The notes below the pieces were generated by a model that ran no database searches, was not told where the DNA came from, and was given only the letters and a program-made list of their open reading frames with translations. Positions 1 through 9,964 of a stretch of DNA of 64,000 bases are shown piece after piece. The position numbers were made by a program, and so were the translations under genes. Every line of letters starts with the position of its first letter. The stretch's first letter is position 1. Source of the stretch: CAZNLL01 sp964573885 (GTDB lineage Bacteria; Desulfobacterota; DSM-4660; Desulfatiglandales; Desulfatiglandaceae); assembly GCA_964573885.1 (NCBI GenBank), contig CAZNLL010000002.1, positions 24,665-88,664 of the forward strand. Direction: 5' to 3'.

Positions 1-764
1 ATATCTTCCAGGAGAGGGCTGTTGATGGCCATCTGTGCCGCCTCAGTGGCACGGTTTTCTCCACTGGCCCTTCCCATGCCCATAATGGAAGTCCCCATTT
101 GTTCCATGACCTTTTTCACGTCAGCAAAATCCAGGTTGATAAACCCGTTGCTGATGATGAGGTCGGAAATGCCCTTGACCGCCTGGAGCAGCACCTCATC
201 GGCCCTGGCGATCAGGTCCTTGAAGGTGGTGCTTCTGCTGCCCAGGGCCTTCAACCGCTCGTTGGGGATGATAATGAGGCTGTCCACCTCGCCCTTGAGG
301 GCTTCAATCCCTTGCATGGCCCGCTTCATTCGTTTTTCCCCTTCAAAACTGAAGGGCTTCGTGACCACGGCCACGGTTAAGGCCCCTTTTTCCCTGGCCT
401 CACGGGCGATAGTGGGTGCCGCACCCGTTCCGGTACCTCCACCCATTCCCGCCGTCAAAAACACCATATCAGCGGCATCCACGGCCTCTTTGACCTCCTG
501 GACGCTCTCCTCGGCCGACAGCTTGCCGATTTCCGGGTCAGCTCCGGCACCCAGCCCCATGGTGACCGATGGACCGAGCTGAATCCTGTAAGAGCAACTG
601 GACCGTTCGAGGTCCTGACAATCCGTGTTGGCGACAATGAAATCCACGCCCTTCAACTTATCCCTGATCATGTTGTTGATGGCGTTTCCTCCTGCGCCTC
701 CAATGCCCATGACCTTGATCCTGGCCGTGTGCCTCTCCCTTTCTTCTACAAACTCAAACTTCAT
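1..764 (-). CDS. ftsZ: Cell division protein FtsZ (3' part outside window)
   Basis: Tubulin-like GTPase that polymerises into the Z ring at midcell. About 254 N-terminal residues are present; the rest lies beyond base 1. The N terminus has the nucleotide-binding segment GIGGAGGNAI and the tubulin signature GMGGGTGTGAAP. Two ATG codons are adjacent (767 and 764). An AGGAGG at 771-776 lies 3 nt from the first and 6 nt from the second, so 764 is preferred. It follows ftsA by 18 nt, as the last visible gene of the dcw cluster. Identity is certain; only the truncation by the window edge limits the call. Confidence 0.97.
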   Translation of the reverse strand, partial: MKFEFVEERERHTARIKVMGIGGAGGNAINNMIRDKLKGVDFIVANTDCQDLERSSCSYRIQLGPSVTMGLGAGADPEIGKLSAEESVQEVKEAVDAADMVFLTAGMGGGTGTGAAPTIAREAREKGALTVAVVTKPFSFEGEKRMKRAMQGIEALKGEVDSLIIIPNERLKALGSRSTTFKDLIARADEVLLQAVKGISDLIISNGFINLDFADVKKVMEQMGTSIMGMGRASGENRATEAAQMAINSPLLED

Positions 765-782
765 CATGTCCCTCCTTTTTGG

Positions 783-2006
783 TTATACAATGTCCTTAAA
801 CCATCGTTTCATCCTGTTCATGACCCGGTTAAAGATGTTTGTATCCCTTATCCTGAATTTCTCCGCCCGCTTACTCCTCTTGGACCCATAAAGGACGAGC
901 CCCACGGCGGTGGCATACATGGGTTTGTTTACGACCTCTATGAGTCCTTTGATCCCCTGGGGATAACCCACACGGGCGGGGGAACTGAATATCTGCTCGC
1001 CCAGCTCAGTCACCCCGGAGAGTTCCGCGGACCCCCCGGTCACCACCACCCCTGAGCTGATCCTGTCTTCATAGCCGGCCCGGACAATCTCCCCATAGAT
1101 GAGGGAGAATATCTCTTCCACCCGGGGCTCCAGGATCTCCCCCAGGATCTGGCGGGACAAGACCCTGGGTTTTCTGCCGCCCACACCGGGCACTTCTATG
1201 GTCTCCTCCTTGCCAATCATGGATGAAAGGGCACAGCCGTATTTGATTTTGATTTTTTCCGCCTCCAGCTTGGGTGTCCTCAGGCCCACGGCGATGTCAT
1301 AGGTCAGGTTATCTCCGCCCAGGGCCAGGACTGAAGTGTGCTTGATGGCCCCTTTCGAAAAAATGGCCATATCCGTGGTCCCGCCGCCGAAATCAAGAAG
1401 GGCCGCACCCAGGTTTTGTTCTTCCTTTGAAAGGACCGCCTCACTGGAGGCCAGGGATTCCAGGACAATATCGCACACATCCAGTCCCGCCCTGTTCGCA
1501 CACTTGATGATGTTCTGTGCAGAAGTCACCGCCCCGGTGACGATGTGAATCTTGGCCTCCAGGCGTACACCGGACATGCCCAAGGGATCCACAATGCCGT
1601 CCTGTTCGTCCACGATAAACTCCTGCACCAGGGTGTGGATGACCTCGCGGTCCATGGGGATGGCCACGGCGCGGGCCGCCTCGATCACACGGTCGATATC
1701 CTTTTTGGTCACCTCCTTTTCTTTGAGGGCGATAACCCCGTGGCTGTTAAAGCCCTTAATATGCCCGCCCGCAATGCCCGCATAGACCGAGCTGATCTCA
1801 CATCCGGCCATGGTCTCCGCTTCCTCCACGGCCTCCTTGATGGAGTTCACGGTCCGCTCTATATTGATCACCACCCCTTTTCTCAGGCCTTCGGAAGGAT
1901 GACTTCCTATACCGATGATCTCGACCCCGTCAGGTCGGGCCTCTCCGACCACGGCACAAATCTTGGTCGTTCCTATATCCAAACCAACAATGATTTCTCC
2001 AGACAT
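783..2006 (-). CDS. ftsA: Cell division protein FtsA
   Basis: Actin-like ATPase that tethers FtsZ to the membrane and recruits later divisome proteins. The 407-residue length is typical. The phosphate-1 motif VGLDIGTTKICAVVGE is at residues 8-23 and the second phosphate loop (LDFGGGTTDMAIF) is near residue 210. The C terminus ends in a basic, amphipathic stretch (RMKRWFKDIV) consistent with the membrane-targeting helix of the family. It lies 30 nt after ftsQ and 18 nt before ftsZ, the usual ftsQAZ order. Confidence 0.97.
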   Translation of the reverse strand: MSGEIIVGLDIGTTKICAVVGEARPDGVEIIGIGSHPSEGLRKGVVINIERTVNSIKEAVEEAETMAGCEISSVYAGIAGGHIKGFNSHGVIALKEKEVTKKDIDRVIEAARAVAIPMDREVIHTLVQEFIVDEQDGIVDPLGMSGVRLEAKIHIVTGAVTSAQNIIKCANRAGLDVCDIVLESLASSEAVLSKEEQNLGAALLDFGGGTTDMAIFSKGAIKHTSVLALGGDNLTYDIAVGLRTPKLEAEKIKIKYGCALSSMIGKEETIEVPGVGGRKPRVLSRQILGEILEPRVEEIFSLIYGEIVRAGYEDRISSGVVVTGGSAELSGVTELGEQIFSSPARVGYPQGIKGLIEVVNKPMYATAVGLVLYGSKRSKRAEKFRIRDTNIFNRVMNRMKRWFKDIV

Positions 2007-2036
2007 TGCCTTGCATCCTCGGTAGCAGGTTTGCAG

Positions 2037-2858
2037 TTAACCTTCCTTAAAGGAGACCACGGCCCCGTTTTCGTAATTCAGATCAATGCGGGTCACCTCA
2101 TCCAGCCGGCCAGTCTGCGTCAAATGGGCCGCCACTTTTTTCAACTCAGTCATTTTCCTGTCCAGTTCGCACCAGGCCAAACGCACCACCGCTCCCAAGT
2201 GATTAAAGTAGAGGGAAACCATGTTGTCCGGGCCGATATGGATCTCTGAAAGCGCCTCCAGGGACCATTGGCTTTCCTGGTTGTCCAGCACCTGCATCAC
2301 CTGGAGGGCCCCCCGTAATTGGTTTTGCCTTTCAGGCCCTCGCTTTGAGAGCCCGGTGATAACGGGGAAATCCATCTCGTCAGCACCGGAAACCTCCTTA
2401 AACACCTCCCCCCAACGGTTCACATAGTAGATGCCCTCTGAAACCAACAGGGCGCAGGGGACCTCCTTTTCTGCATACACAATCAGGGTGTGAGGAAAAC
2501 GCCTCTCAAGCTTTACGGACCTGACCCAGGGGTGTTGTTCCATTTTTTTCCTGACCTCTTCCAGGTTCAGCGACAGAAGGCCCATATCACTGGTCAGGCC
2601 GCTCAGAAGAATAATTTCCTTTCGTATCTTGTGATCCACCCCTTCCGCCTTTATCCTTTCCAGTTTCATGTAAGGGGATTGGACGAAGTAGTTGTAGAAG
2701 AACAGAAAGGAGACGCTGACTAGGGCGATAAAAATGAGAAAGAACACTATCTTAAGGAGTCCGGAACCCAGGCGGAAAAACACCCCCAGCAGAGGGATGC
2801 GCCCTCCCTTCTTTTTCCTTTTCACAGACTGGTTTTTCAACAAGGACCGTTTCTTCAT
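2037..2858 (-). CDS. ftsQ: Cell division protein FtsQ
   Basis: Bitopic divisome protein linking early and late division proteins. It has a basic cytoplasmic N terminus (residues 1-30, many Lys/Arg), one membrane segment at about 37-58, then a POTRA-like region opening with MKLERIKAEGVD and a periplasmic FtsQ domain. Length (273 aa) is normal. It starts 3 nt after the murB stop. No ddl gene lies between murB and ftsQ, although ddlB often sits there in proteobacterial dcw clusters. Confidence 0.93.
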   Translation of the reverse strand: MKKRSLLKNQSVKRKKKGGRIPLLGVFFRLGSGLLKIVFFLIFIALVSVSFLFFYNYFVQSPYMKLERIKAEGVDHKIRKEIILLSGLTSDMGLLSLNLEEVRKKMEQHPWVRSVKLERRFPHTLIVYAEKEVPCALLVSEGIYYVNRWGEVFKEVSGADEMDFPVITGLSKRGPERQNQLRGALQVMQVLDNQESQWSLEALSEIHIGPDNMVSLYFNHLGAVVRLAWCELDRKMTELKKVAAHLTQTGRLDEVTRIDLNYENGAVVSFKEG

Positions 2859-2861
2859 CCC

Positions 2862-3773
2862 TTAACTGCCGAGGACCTGAATCTCCGGCTCCAGTTCTAT
2901 ACCCGTTTCTTTCTTCACCCTGTCCATGGCCAAGCGCATAAGGGCCAGGATGTCCCTTGCCGTGGCATGGGAAATGTTGACGATAAAATTGGCATGTTTT
3001 TCGGATATCATGGCCCCGCCGATTCGTTTCCCTTTCAGGCCCACCCCCTCGATAAGCCGCCCCGCAAAGTCACCCGGCGGGTTTTTAAACACCGATCCGG
3101 CGCTTGGCAAATCCAGGGGCTGCGTCGCCTTCTTCTTCTTCAAATACCGGGAAATCCGTGTCTCCACCCCTTCCCGGGCATCCGGGTCCAGGGTGAAGAC
3201 ACCCTGGACAACAACGCTCGCTTCTTCCAATTCCAGCTTCCGGTAAGAGAATTTCAATTGAGAGCGATCCATGGTGATCCGTTCACCCGTCCGTGTCAGG
3301 ACCTGAAGGGACTTGACCCTGTCCCCGATCTCTTCCCCGAAGGCCCCTGCATTCATGGCGATAGCCCCGCCCACCGTCCCGGGGATCCCGGCGAGAAACT
3401 CCAGTCCTCTCAGCCCTCTCCGCCGGCAGCATGAGAGCAGGTCCGAGAGCCCCAGCCCTCCCCCGGCAGAGATGTGTGTGTCATCTTTCTTGCCTTCCTT
3501 AATGGCGGCCAGCGACCCCCGCAGCATGACCATGACCCCCTTCAATCCCTCATCAATGATCAGGAGGTTACTGCCCCTGCCCAGGGGCAGATAGGGGATT
3601 TCTCCCCGGTTAAGGTATGCCACCACCCGCGCAAGATCCTCCAGATCCTTCGCCTCATAAAGGGCCTCCACCGGTCCCCCCACACAAAGGGTGGTATGCT
3701 GAGCCATGGGGCTATCGAACCTGATCCTTCCCCGGGCCAGGGCCCTGAGTTCCTCTCGATGGCTCCTATCCAT
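2862..3773 (-). CDS. murB: UDP-N-acetylenolpyruvoylglucosamine reductase MurB
   Basis: FAD-dependent enzyme that reduces UDP-GlcNAc-enolpyruvate to UDP-MurNAc in the cytoplasm. Visible motifs are the FAD-binding GRGSNLLIIDEGLKG, GIPGTVGGAIAMNAGAFG and the catalytic serine region SAGSVFKNP; a glutamate near the C terminus (IELEPEIQ) fits the family. The open frame extends 23 codons further upstream into murC. I chose the ATG at 3773 (MDRSHREEL, 303 aa) because it gives an 8-nt overlap with the murC stop and the normal family length. Confidence 0.94.
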   Translation of the reverse strand: MDRSHREELRALARGRIRFDSPMAQHTTLCVGGPVEALYEAKDLEDLARVVAYLNRGEIPYLPLGRGSNLLIIDEGLKGVMVMLRGSLAAIKEGKKDDTHISAGGGLGLSDLLSCCRRRGLRGLEFLAGIPGTVGGAIAMNAGAFGEEIGDRVKSLQVLTRTGERITMDRSQLKFSYRKLELEEASVVVQGVFTLDPDAREGVETRISRYLKKKKATQPLDLPSAGSVFKNPPGDFAGRLIEGVGLKGKRIGGAMISEKHANFIVNISHATARDILALMRLAMDRVKKETGIELEPEIQVLGS

Positions 3774-5193
3774 GGATCCCGGCCCTTTCCCCCAGCTTGG
3801 CCAGGAGGGCCTCGCCCACCTTGTATATGTTTCCTGCTCCAAGGGTCATTACCACGTCCCCGGATTGGACCGTGGACAACAGCTTAGAAAGGATGCTCGA
3901 TTCATCCTGGCAAAAGATAACCTCTTTGTGGCCGTGTTCCTTGATCCCCTGGGCAAGCGACCCGGCACTCACCCCCTCAATGGGGCTTTCCCCTGCCGGG
4001 TATATGGGGACCACCACAAGGACGTCCGCCTGGTTAAAGCTGATTACAAAGCGTTCAAAGAGGGCCCGGGTCCGTGTATAACGATGAGGCTGAAAGGCGA
4101 CGATCAGGCGCCGCTCCGGCCAGCACTCCTTGGCCGTCATGAGGGTGGCCAAAATCTCAGTGGGGTGGTGCCCGTAATCATCCAGGACAAGGATATTCTC
4201 CTTCTCTCCTCTGATATGAAAACGTCTTGCAAGCCCTCCCAGATTCCTGAGGCCCTCCTTGATCACCTCCACCTGGATATCCAGTTCAAGACCCACGGCT
4301 ATGGCCGCCAGGGCGTTCAAGACGTTATGCTCCCCCGGTATGCCCACCAGGATCCTCCCCAGCGAGGTATTATGATAGAGGGTCTCAAAACTCACCCCGA
4401 ATTCTTCATTTTCCAGGTCCCTTGCCTGGAGGTCGGACTGGGAAGTCATTCCATAGGTGATGTAGCGTTTATTAAGGCGAGGGATGATCCCCTGGATTTC
4501 TTCGTTGTCCAGACACAGAATGGCGGTTCCGTAAAAAGGGACCTTGTTGACGAAACTGACAAAGGTCTCCCGTATGCTCTCCATACTCCCGTAATAATCC
4601 AGGTGTTCATGGTCTATATTGGTGACGACCGCTATGGCCGGGGAGAGGGCCAGAAAGGATCCGTCACTTTCATCGGCCTCTGCTACCAGGATATCCCCTT
4701 GACCCAGCTTGGCGTTGGAACCGCCCCATATATCCAGCCTTCCCCCTATGATGACCGTCGGATCCAGGTTCGCGCACATGAGAATGGAGGCCACCATGGA
4801 GGTGGTGGTGGTCTTGCCGTGCGCCCCGGCCACGGCGATCCCGTATTTGAGGCGCATGAGTTCCGCCAGCATCTCCGCCCTGGGTATTACCGGGATATAT
4901 CGATCCCTTGCCTCCAGGAGTTCGGGATTATCCGGTTTCACCGCGGAGGAATAGACAACCACGTCTGAACCCTCTACATGCTCCCTCCTGTGGCCCTTAA
5001 AAATACGCCCCCCCAATCGGGCCAACTCCCGGGTCACGCGGGAGTCTTTCACATCGGAACCGCTCACCTCGTAGCCGAGGTTGATCAAAAGCTCGGCTAT
5101 TCCGCTCATCCCGATGCCTCCAATACCCACGAGGTGGATATGTTTTGTCTTCCAGAACTGCCTCATGGAACCGCCATCTCCAGGATCTTTCAT
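3766..5193 (-). CDS. murC: UDP-N-acetylmuramate--L-alanine ligase MurC
   Basis: ATP-dependent ligase adding L-Ala to UDP-MurNAc, the first amino acid of the peptide stem. It has the N-terminal UDP-binding loop HLVGIGGIGMSGIAELL, the ATP loop AGAHGKTTTTSMV near residue 110, and the central and C-terminal Mur ligase domains. The ATG at 5193 overlaps the murG stop as ATGA, suggesting translational coupling; a second ATG nine codons in (MRQFWKTK) would also suit the family. Length of 475 aa is normal. Confidence 0.96.
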   Translation of the reverse strand: MKDPGDGGSMRQFWKTKHIHLVGIGGIGMSGIAELLINLGYEVSGSDVKDSRVTRELARLGGRIFKGHRREHVEGSDVVVYSSAVKPDNPELLEARDRYIPVIPRAEMLAELMRLKYGIAVAGAHGKTTTTSMVASILMCANLDPTVIIGGRLDIWGGSNAKLGQGDILVAEADESDGSFLALSPAIAVVTNIDHEHLDYYGSMESIRETFVSFVNKVPFYGTAILCLDNEEIQGIIPRLNKRYITYGMTSQSDLQARDLENEEFGVSFETLYHNTSLGRILVGIPGEHNVLNALAAIAVGLELDIQVEVIKEGLRNLGGLARRFHIRGEKENILVLDDYGHHPTEILATLMTAKECWPERRLIVAFQPHRYTRTRALFERFVISFNQADVLVVVPIYPAGESPIEGVSAGSLAQGIKEHGHKEVIFCQDESSILSKLLSTVQSGDVVMTLGAGNIYKVGEALLAKLGERAGIHG

Positions 5194-6314
5194 TTCCCGT
5201 TCAGGGCCATCATTCGCTCAACAATGTCCTTAGCCGCCCCAGGACGACCCATTTGCCGGGCCCTTTCCCCCATTTCTCTCAGGAGGGCCGGGCGCTCCAT
5301 ATATCTGCAGATCGCCCGGGCCAGGGTTTCACCACTTAAATCCCTTTGGAGAATCATCTCCGCGCCCCCCAGACGGACCAGACTCCGGGCGTTTGACTCC
5401 TGATGCTGGTTGGCTGCATAGGGATAGGGGATCAAAATGGAAGGTTTTCCCAGGGTCGCCAATTCAAAGACCGTGGTTGCCCCCGCCCTGCTCACCACCA
5501 TATCGGCCCGGTGATAGGCCCGTTCCATATCCTGGATAAAGGGCGTCACCTCTCCTTGAAGTCGTCTTCGGGTGTAATCCGCCATGGCCCTTTGATAGTC
5601 CCCTTCTCCGGTCTGATGAATGACTTCCGGTCTTTTCCCTTCCCCCTCCAGGTGCTCCAGGGCCTCTGTAAAGGCCAGATTTATGGCCCGGGCCCCCTGG
5701 CTTCCACCCATGACCAGCACCGTGAAAGGTCCTTTTTCTTTGTCCAGCGCATCCCGGTCCGAAAAGAGTTCCTCTCTGACCGGGTTTCCCGTGACGCAAA
5801 CAGAACGGGCCGTGAGATAGGCCCGACTTTCTTCAAAAGAGATAAAAACCAGGTCCACGAACCTGGCCAACAGGCGGTTGGTGAGGCCGGGGAAGGAATT
5901 CTGCTCATGGATGCCCGTCTTGATTCCCAAACACTTGGCCGCAAGACACATGGGACCGGCCGAATAGCCTCCCACCCCCAGGACAAAACGGGGCCGGTGT
6001 GCCCTGAGGATGGACACGGACTGGAGCAGACTCTTGGGGATCTTCATCATGACCATAAGTCCCTTTTTCCACCCTCTACCCTTAAGCCCTTCCACGTCAA
6101 TGGAGGCCACCGGATATCCATACCGGGACAGGATCTCCGCCTCCATCTTCTTCCGGCCCACTACAAAAAGGACTTCCCCTTTCCAGGACCTTCTCTCCAG
6201 TTCCCTGGCCACGGCAATGCCCGGGAAAAGATGCCCCCCAGTGCCTCCACCCGCAATGACCGCTTTTACCGGCCTCGAGGCCTTCGTGCGCTTGTCCTCT
6301 CTACCCGTTGCCAT
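5190..6314 (-). CDS. murG: UDP-GlcNAc:lipid I GlcNAc transferase MurG
   Basis: GT28 glycosyltransferase that converts lipid I to lipid II at the inner face of the membrane. The N-terminal glycine loop IAGGGTGGHLFPGIAVA, the GVGGYSAGP segment and the C-terminal donor-binding region (MGGSQGARAIN, and PYPYAANQHQESNA) are all present. 374 aa is slightly longer than usual because of a basic 15-residue N-terminal extension. It sits 21 nt after ftsW and overlaps murC by 4 nt. Confidence 0.96.
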   Translation of the reverse strand: MATGREDKRTKASRPVKAVIAGGGTGGHLFPGIAVARELERRSWKGEVLFVVGRKKMEAEILSRYGYPVASIDVEGLKGRGWKKGLMVMMKIPKSLLQSVSILRAHRPRFVLGVGGYSAGPMCLAAKCLGIKTGIHEQNSFPGLTNRLLARFVDLVFISFEESRAYLTARSVCVTGNPVREELFSDRDALDKEKGPFTVLVMGGSQGARAINLAFTEALEHLEGEGKRPEVIHQTGEGDYQRAMADYTRRRLQGEVTPFIQDMERAYHRADMVVSRAGATTVFELATLGKPSILIPYPYAANQHQESNARSLVRLGGAEMILQRDLSGETLARAICRYMERPALLREMGERARQMGRPGAAKDIVERMMALNGK

Positions 6315-6335
6315 GCATCCCCGCCCTCAAACCGG

Positions 6336-7439
6336 TCAGTTATTTGAAGAGATATTGAGCAAAATCCCCACACCCAGGAGGTTAAAAACCAGCGATGACC
6401 CACCGTAACTGATAAAGGGCAGCGATAGGCCCTTGGTGGGGAGCAGTCCGGTCACCACACCCATATTGACAACCACCTGGAGACCCATAAGGCAGATCAA
6501 ACCCAGGGCCAGGTAGCTCCGGTAGAGGTCCCGGGCCCCCAGGGCCACCTTTATCCCGCGAAAAAAGAGGACACCAAAGAGACCCACGATACAGGCCACC
6601 CCCAAAAACCCCAACTCCTCGGCGATGATGGAAAAGATGAAATCCGTGTGGGACTCGGGCAAATAAAACAACTTCTGTTTACTGTTTCCGAGTCCCGCGC
6701 CGAAAAGGCCCCCTGACCCAAAGGCCAGGAAGGAGTGGATAATTTGAAACCCTATCCCTTTTGGATCCTCCCATGGATTCAGAAAGGCCCACCATCTTTT
6801 AACCCGGTAATCGGCCTGCCAGATGAGCCACAGGACAACGGGGGCGGATAAGAGGAGCACGGAGACCAGGTGAAAAATCCTGGCGCCCCCCACAAAGAGG
6901 AGGACCATGACCCAGCAACCGATGATGACCGCCGTGCCCAGGTCGGGCTGGCAAACAATGAGGAGCATGAAGATGCTTGCCACCGTCAAATGGGGTAAAA
7001 GCCCCCGGGAAAAGATCTCCATGTGAGATCCTTTTTTGGCCATGGAATAGGCCATGTAGATGACCAGGGAAAGCTTGGCAAATTCAGAAGGCTGAAAAGA
7101 AAACCCTGCCCACCTGATCCATCTGGTGGCCCCCCCCACCTTGTATCCAAATCCTGGGAAAAGGAGGAGTACAAGCAAGCCCAGGCTCATAAGCATTAAT
7201 GGATAGACCAATTTGCTGTAGAGGATGCAGGGGATGTTTTTGGCCATGATCATCACTCCGATACCCAGCATGCAAAACACGGCCTGTCGCTTGAGGTAGA
7301 AATAGCTGTCCCCCACCCGGTGGGCGGCCAGATGGGAACTGGCACTGTAAACGCCCACCAAACCCAAGGCCAACAGGAAAAGGACCGGGATAAGAATCAT
7401 GTAATCGTAATGGGCCCCCACCCCTTTTTTCTCAGCCAC
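6336..7439 (-). CDS. ftsW: Lipid II polymerase / SEDS protein FtsW
   Basis: Polytopic SEDS-family peptidoglycan glycosyltransferase of the divisome, partner of FtsI. The 367-residue protein is almost wholly hydrophobic with about ten membrane segments. It contains the family signature regions RWIRWAGFSFQPSEFAK, PDLGTA and the C-terminal LPFISYGGSSLVFNLLGVG. Position between murD and murG is the canonical place for ftsW rather than rodA. Its start overlaps the murD stop by 8 nt. Confidence 0.95.
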   Translation of the reverse strand: MAEKKGVGAHYDYMILIPVLFLLALGLVGVYSASSHLAAHRVGDSYFYLKRQAVFCMLGIGVMIMAKNIPCILYSKLVYPLMLMSLGLLVLLLFPGFGYKVGGATRWIRWAGFSFQPSEFAKLSLVIYMAYSMAKKGSHMEIFSRGLLPHLTVASIFMLLIVCQPDLGTAVIIGCWVMVLLFVGGARIFHLVSVLLLSAPVVLWLIWQADYRVKRWWAFLNPWEDPKGIGFQIIHSFLAFGSGGLFGAGLGNSKQKLFYLPESHTDFIFSIIAEELGFLGVACIVGLFGVLFFRGIKVALGARDLYRSYLALGLICLMGLQVVVNMGVVTGLLPTKGLSLPFISYGGSSLVFNLLGVGILLNISSNN

Positions 7440-8841
7440 GACTCAACCTCTCCACCGCGGTCTTAAACACCCTGCCCCTGTGTTTGTAGTCCAAAAACAT
7501 GTCAAAGCTGGAGCATGCCGGGGCCAAAAGAACCGCATCCCCCGGGTCTGAAAATGAAAAGGCCGTGTCCACGGCGTGTTCCATATCTTCCGCTTCACAA
7601 CAGGGCACCAGACCCTCAAAGGCCTGGCACAGAAGCCTTCGTGCCTCCCCCAGAAAAACAGCCGCCTTGACCCTCCCCCGGGCGGCCTCCACCAGGGGTT
7701 CATAGTCCGCTCCCTTGTGGCGGCCTCCTGCTATAAGCACAAGGGGCTTTTCAAAGCTCAACACCGACTGTACGGCGGCGTCTACGTTTGTGGCCTTGGA
7801 ATCATTGTAGAATATGACCCCACCCTGTTCTCCCACCGCCTCAAGCCGGTGGGGAAGGCCCTTGAATCCGTCAATGGTCTCTTGGATGGTCGAGGGTTCG
7901 ATGCCCAGGATCCGGCCGGCCAAAACAAGGGGCAGGAGATTCTCCCGGTTGTGTCTCCCGGGGAGGCCGAAAGATTCCAGAGAAAAAGACCACCGATCCC
8001 TGCCGTCCTCCCAGGCCTCCACCTTATTCTCTTCAATAAAGGCATCCCTTCCGGGGCCTCTTTGGATCCCGTAACGAAGCACAGAGACCCCTGAAGAGAG
8101 ACGGACCGAGGCCAGTCTTTCATCTCCATCATTGAGGATCACATACTGATCCGGGCCCTGGTTCATGAATATCCTCAGCTTGGATTCGACATAAGCTTCG
8201 TAGTCCGGATACCGGTCCAGGTGGTCCGGTGAAATGTTCAAGATCACGGAGATGAAGGGGTTAAAGGTTTCTATGGTATCCAACTGGAAACTGCTCACCT
8301 CCACCACCACGAAGTCGGCCCTCTTCTCTTCTCCCAGATAGGCCATGAGGGGTGTACCGATATTGCCGCCCACAAAGACCTGCTTCCCCGCCCTGCGGAG
8401 CAGGTCACCCAGCAGGGTGGTGACCGTGGACTTCCCATTGGTGCCGGTTACCGCAATAAGGGGTTCTTCAATAAAGCGGCTGGCCAGTTCCAGTTCCCCC
8501 ACGACGGGGATGCCGCCTTTGGCTGCGGCCTGAAGTGGCGCCAGGCTGTAGGGGACTCCGGGGCTTAGGATGATCATGTCCGAAACCAAGAAAGTCTCTT
8601 TTCTGTGGCCGCCGCTTTCCACTCTGACCCCCAGCGCCCTGAGTTCCTCCGAGATCCCGGGGTCAAGCTCTTCCTCGGGCCTGATCTCGCTCACCGTTAC
8701 CACCCCGCCCTGTCGGGCCACCCACCTCGCCGACCAGAGCCCTGACAGACCCAGGCCCACTACCAAGACCTTCTTTCCTTGAAAGATTTCCCTTTGTCCG
8801 GCGTCTATCCTCAAAGACTGGGCCCCTTTCAAAAATAGCAA
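7432..8841 (-). CDS. murD: UDP-MurNAc-L-alanine--D-glutamate ligase MurD
   Basis: Adds D-Glu to UDP-MurNAc-L-Ala. Seen are the N-terminal UDP-binding fold (VLVVGLGLSGLWSARW), the ATP loop AVTGTNGKSTVTTLLGDLL, the central ISPDHLDRYPDYEAY segment and the C-terminal NDSKATNVDAA motif characteristic of MurD. At 469 aa it is slightly longer than E. coli MurD because of about 20 extra N-terminal residues before the core (the core begins near GKKVLVVGLG), so a start further in is possible. Confidence 0.95.
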   Translation of the reverse strand: MLFLKGAQSLRIDAGQREIFQGKKVLVVGLGLSGLWSARWVARQGGVVTVSEIRPEEELDPGISEELRALGVRVESGGHRKETFLVSDMIILSPGVPYSLAPLQAAAKGGIPVVGELELASRFIEEPLIAVTGTNGKSTVTTLLGDLLRRAGKQVFVGGNIGTPLMAYLGEEKRADFVVVEVSSFQLDTIETFNPFISVILNISPDHLDRYPDYEAYVESKLRIFMNQGPDQYVILNDGDERLASVRLSSGVSVLRYGIQRGPGRDAFIEENKVEAWEDGRDRWSFSLESFGLPGRHNRENLLPLVLAGRILGIEPSTIQETIDGFKGLPHRLEAVGEQGGVIFYNDSKATNVDAAVQSVLSFEKPLVLIAGGRHKGADYEPLVEAARGRVKAAVFLGEARRLLCQAFEGLVPCCEAEDMEHAVDTAFSFSDPGDAVLLAPACSSFDMFLDYKHRGRVFKTAVERLSRG

Positions 8842-8862
8842 TTCTATCCCTCTCCGCCGGCC

Positions 8863-9942
8863 CTACCTCAGCTTCAACGTCCCCAAGGACAAGAGGGCCA
8901 GGATAATGGCTATGATCCAGAACCTTACAATCACCTTGGGTTCCGGCCAACCCTTCAACTCAAAATGATGGTGAATGGGGGCCATCCGGAAAATCCTCTG
9001 TCCCCCGGTGAGCTTGAAATAGGCCACCTGAAAAATCACCGAGAGGGCTTCAAAAACGAACAGTCCTCCCACCAGGATCAAGACAAGCTCCTGCTTGGTG
9101 ATGACCGCCACCACCCCCAACACAGCCCCGAGGGGAAGGGAACCCACATCCCCCATGAAAATCTCCGCCGGGTAGGCGTTGTACCACAAGAATCCCAGAC
9201 CCGCCCCCACCACGGCCCCGCAAATAATGGCGATCTCTCCCGCTCCCGTCACATAGGGAATCTGCAGATAGGAGGCGATCTTCACATGGCCTGCCAGATA
9301 GGAGAAGGCCACATAACTCGCAAAAGCCACAATGAGGGGGCTGATGGCCAGTCCATCCAGCCCGTCAGTCAGGTTTACGGCATTGGACGCCCCCACAATA
9401 ACAAACACCACGAGGGGGATATACCATAGACCCAGGTCCGGAGAGATCATTTTGAAAAAAGGCAGGTTCAAAGAGGTGTCATAGCCGGGGTAAACATAGA
9501 GTGCCACGGCAGCCACAAGGGCCATCAGGGACTGGAGGGAGAACTTCCAGCGGGCCTTTAACCCCCGGCTGTCCCTCCTGGTCATCTTCAGATAATCGTC
9601 CATAAAACCGATGAGACCGAATGATAGAAGCACAAAGGCCACGATCCACACGTAGATATTCTTGGGGTCCGCCCAAAGCAGGGTGGGGACCATAATCGCC
9701 GGAATGATCAGGCACCCTCCCATGGTGGGAGTCCCTGCCTTTGATTTATGGTTGGGAGGGCCGTCATCACGGATATATTGACCCACCTGCATGGCATGAA
9801 GCCGGGTTATCACCCACCTTCCAAAGATAAAACAGATCATGAGGGCCGAAAGGGTAGACAGAATGCTCCTGAAGGTGATGTAGCGAAAGACATTCAGCCA
9901 GGAGATATCTGTATGAAAAAAATGGATGAGCTTGTAGAGCAT
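8863..9942 (-). CDS. mraY: Phospho-N-acetylmuramoyl-pentapeptide transferase MraY
   Basis: Integral membrane enzyme that transfers phospho-MurNAc-pentapeptide to undecaprenyl phosphate, forming lipid I. The 359-residue protein has about ten membrane segments and the conserved cytoplasmic motifs FMDDYLKM (metal-binding Asp pair), [15 protein letters not shown] and the C-terminal [17 protein letters not shown]. It lies 22 nt after the stand-alone receiver gene and 21 nt before murD. Confidence 0.97.
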   Translation of the reverse strand: MLYKLIHFFHTDISWLNVFRYITFRSILSTLSALMICFIFGRWVITRLHAMQVGQYIRDDGPPNHKSKAGTPTMGGCLIIPAIMVPTLLWADPKNIYVWIVAFVLLSFGLIGFMDDYLKMTRRDSRGLKARWKFSLQSLMALVAAVALYVYPGYDTSLNLPFFKMISPDLGLWYIPLVVFVIVGASNAVNLTDGLDGLAISPLIVAFASYVAFSYLAGHVKIASYLQIPYVTGAGEIAIICGAVVGAGLGFLWYNAYPAEIFMGDVGSLPLGAVLGVVAVITKQELVLILVGGLFVFEALSVIFQVAYFKLTGGQRIFRMAPIHHHFELKGWPEPKVIVRFWIIAIILALLSLGTLKLR

Positions 9943-9964
9943 GGTGATCCCTCTTGCCCGTTCC

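Noticed and set aside
3706..4968. Long plus-strand open frame opposite murC
   Set aside because: It is antisense to a well-supported Mur ligase and has no family signature; the high GC content opens such shadow frames. The same applies to similar frames opposite murG, rpsA, hyuB and other genes.
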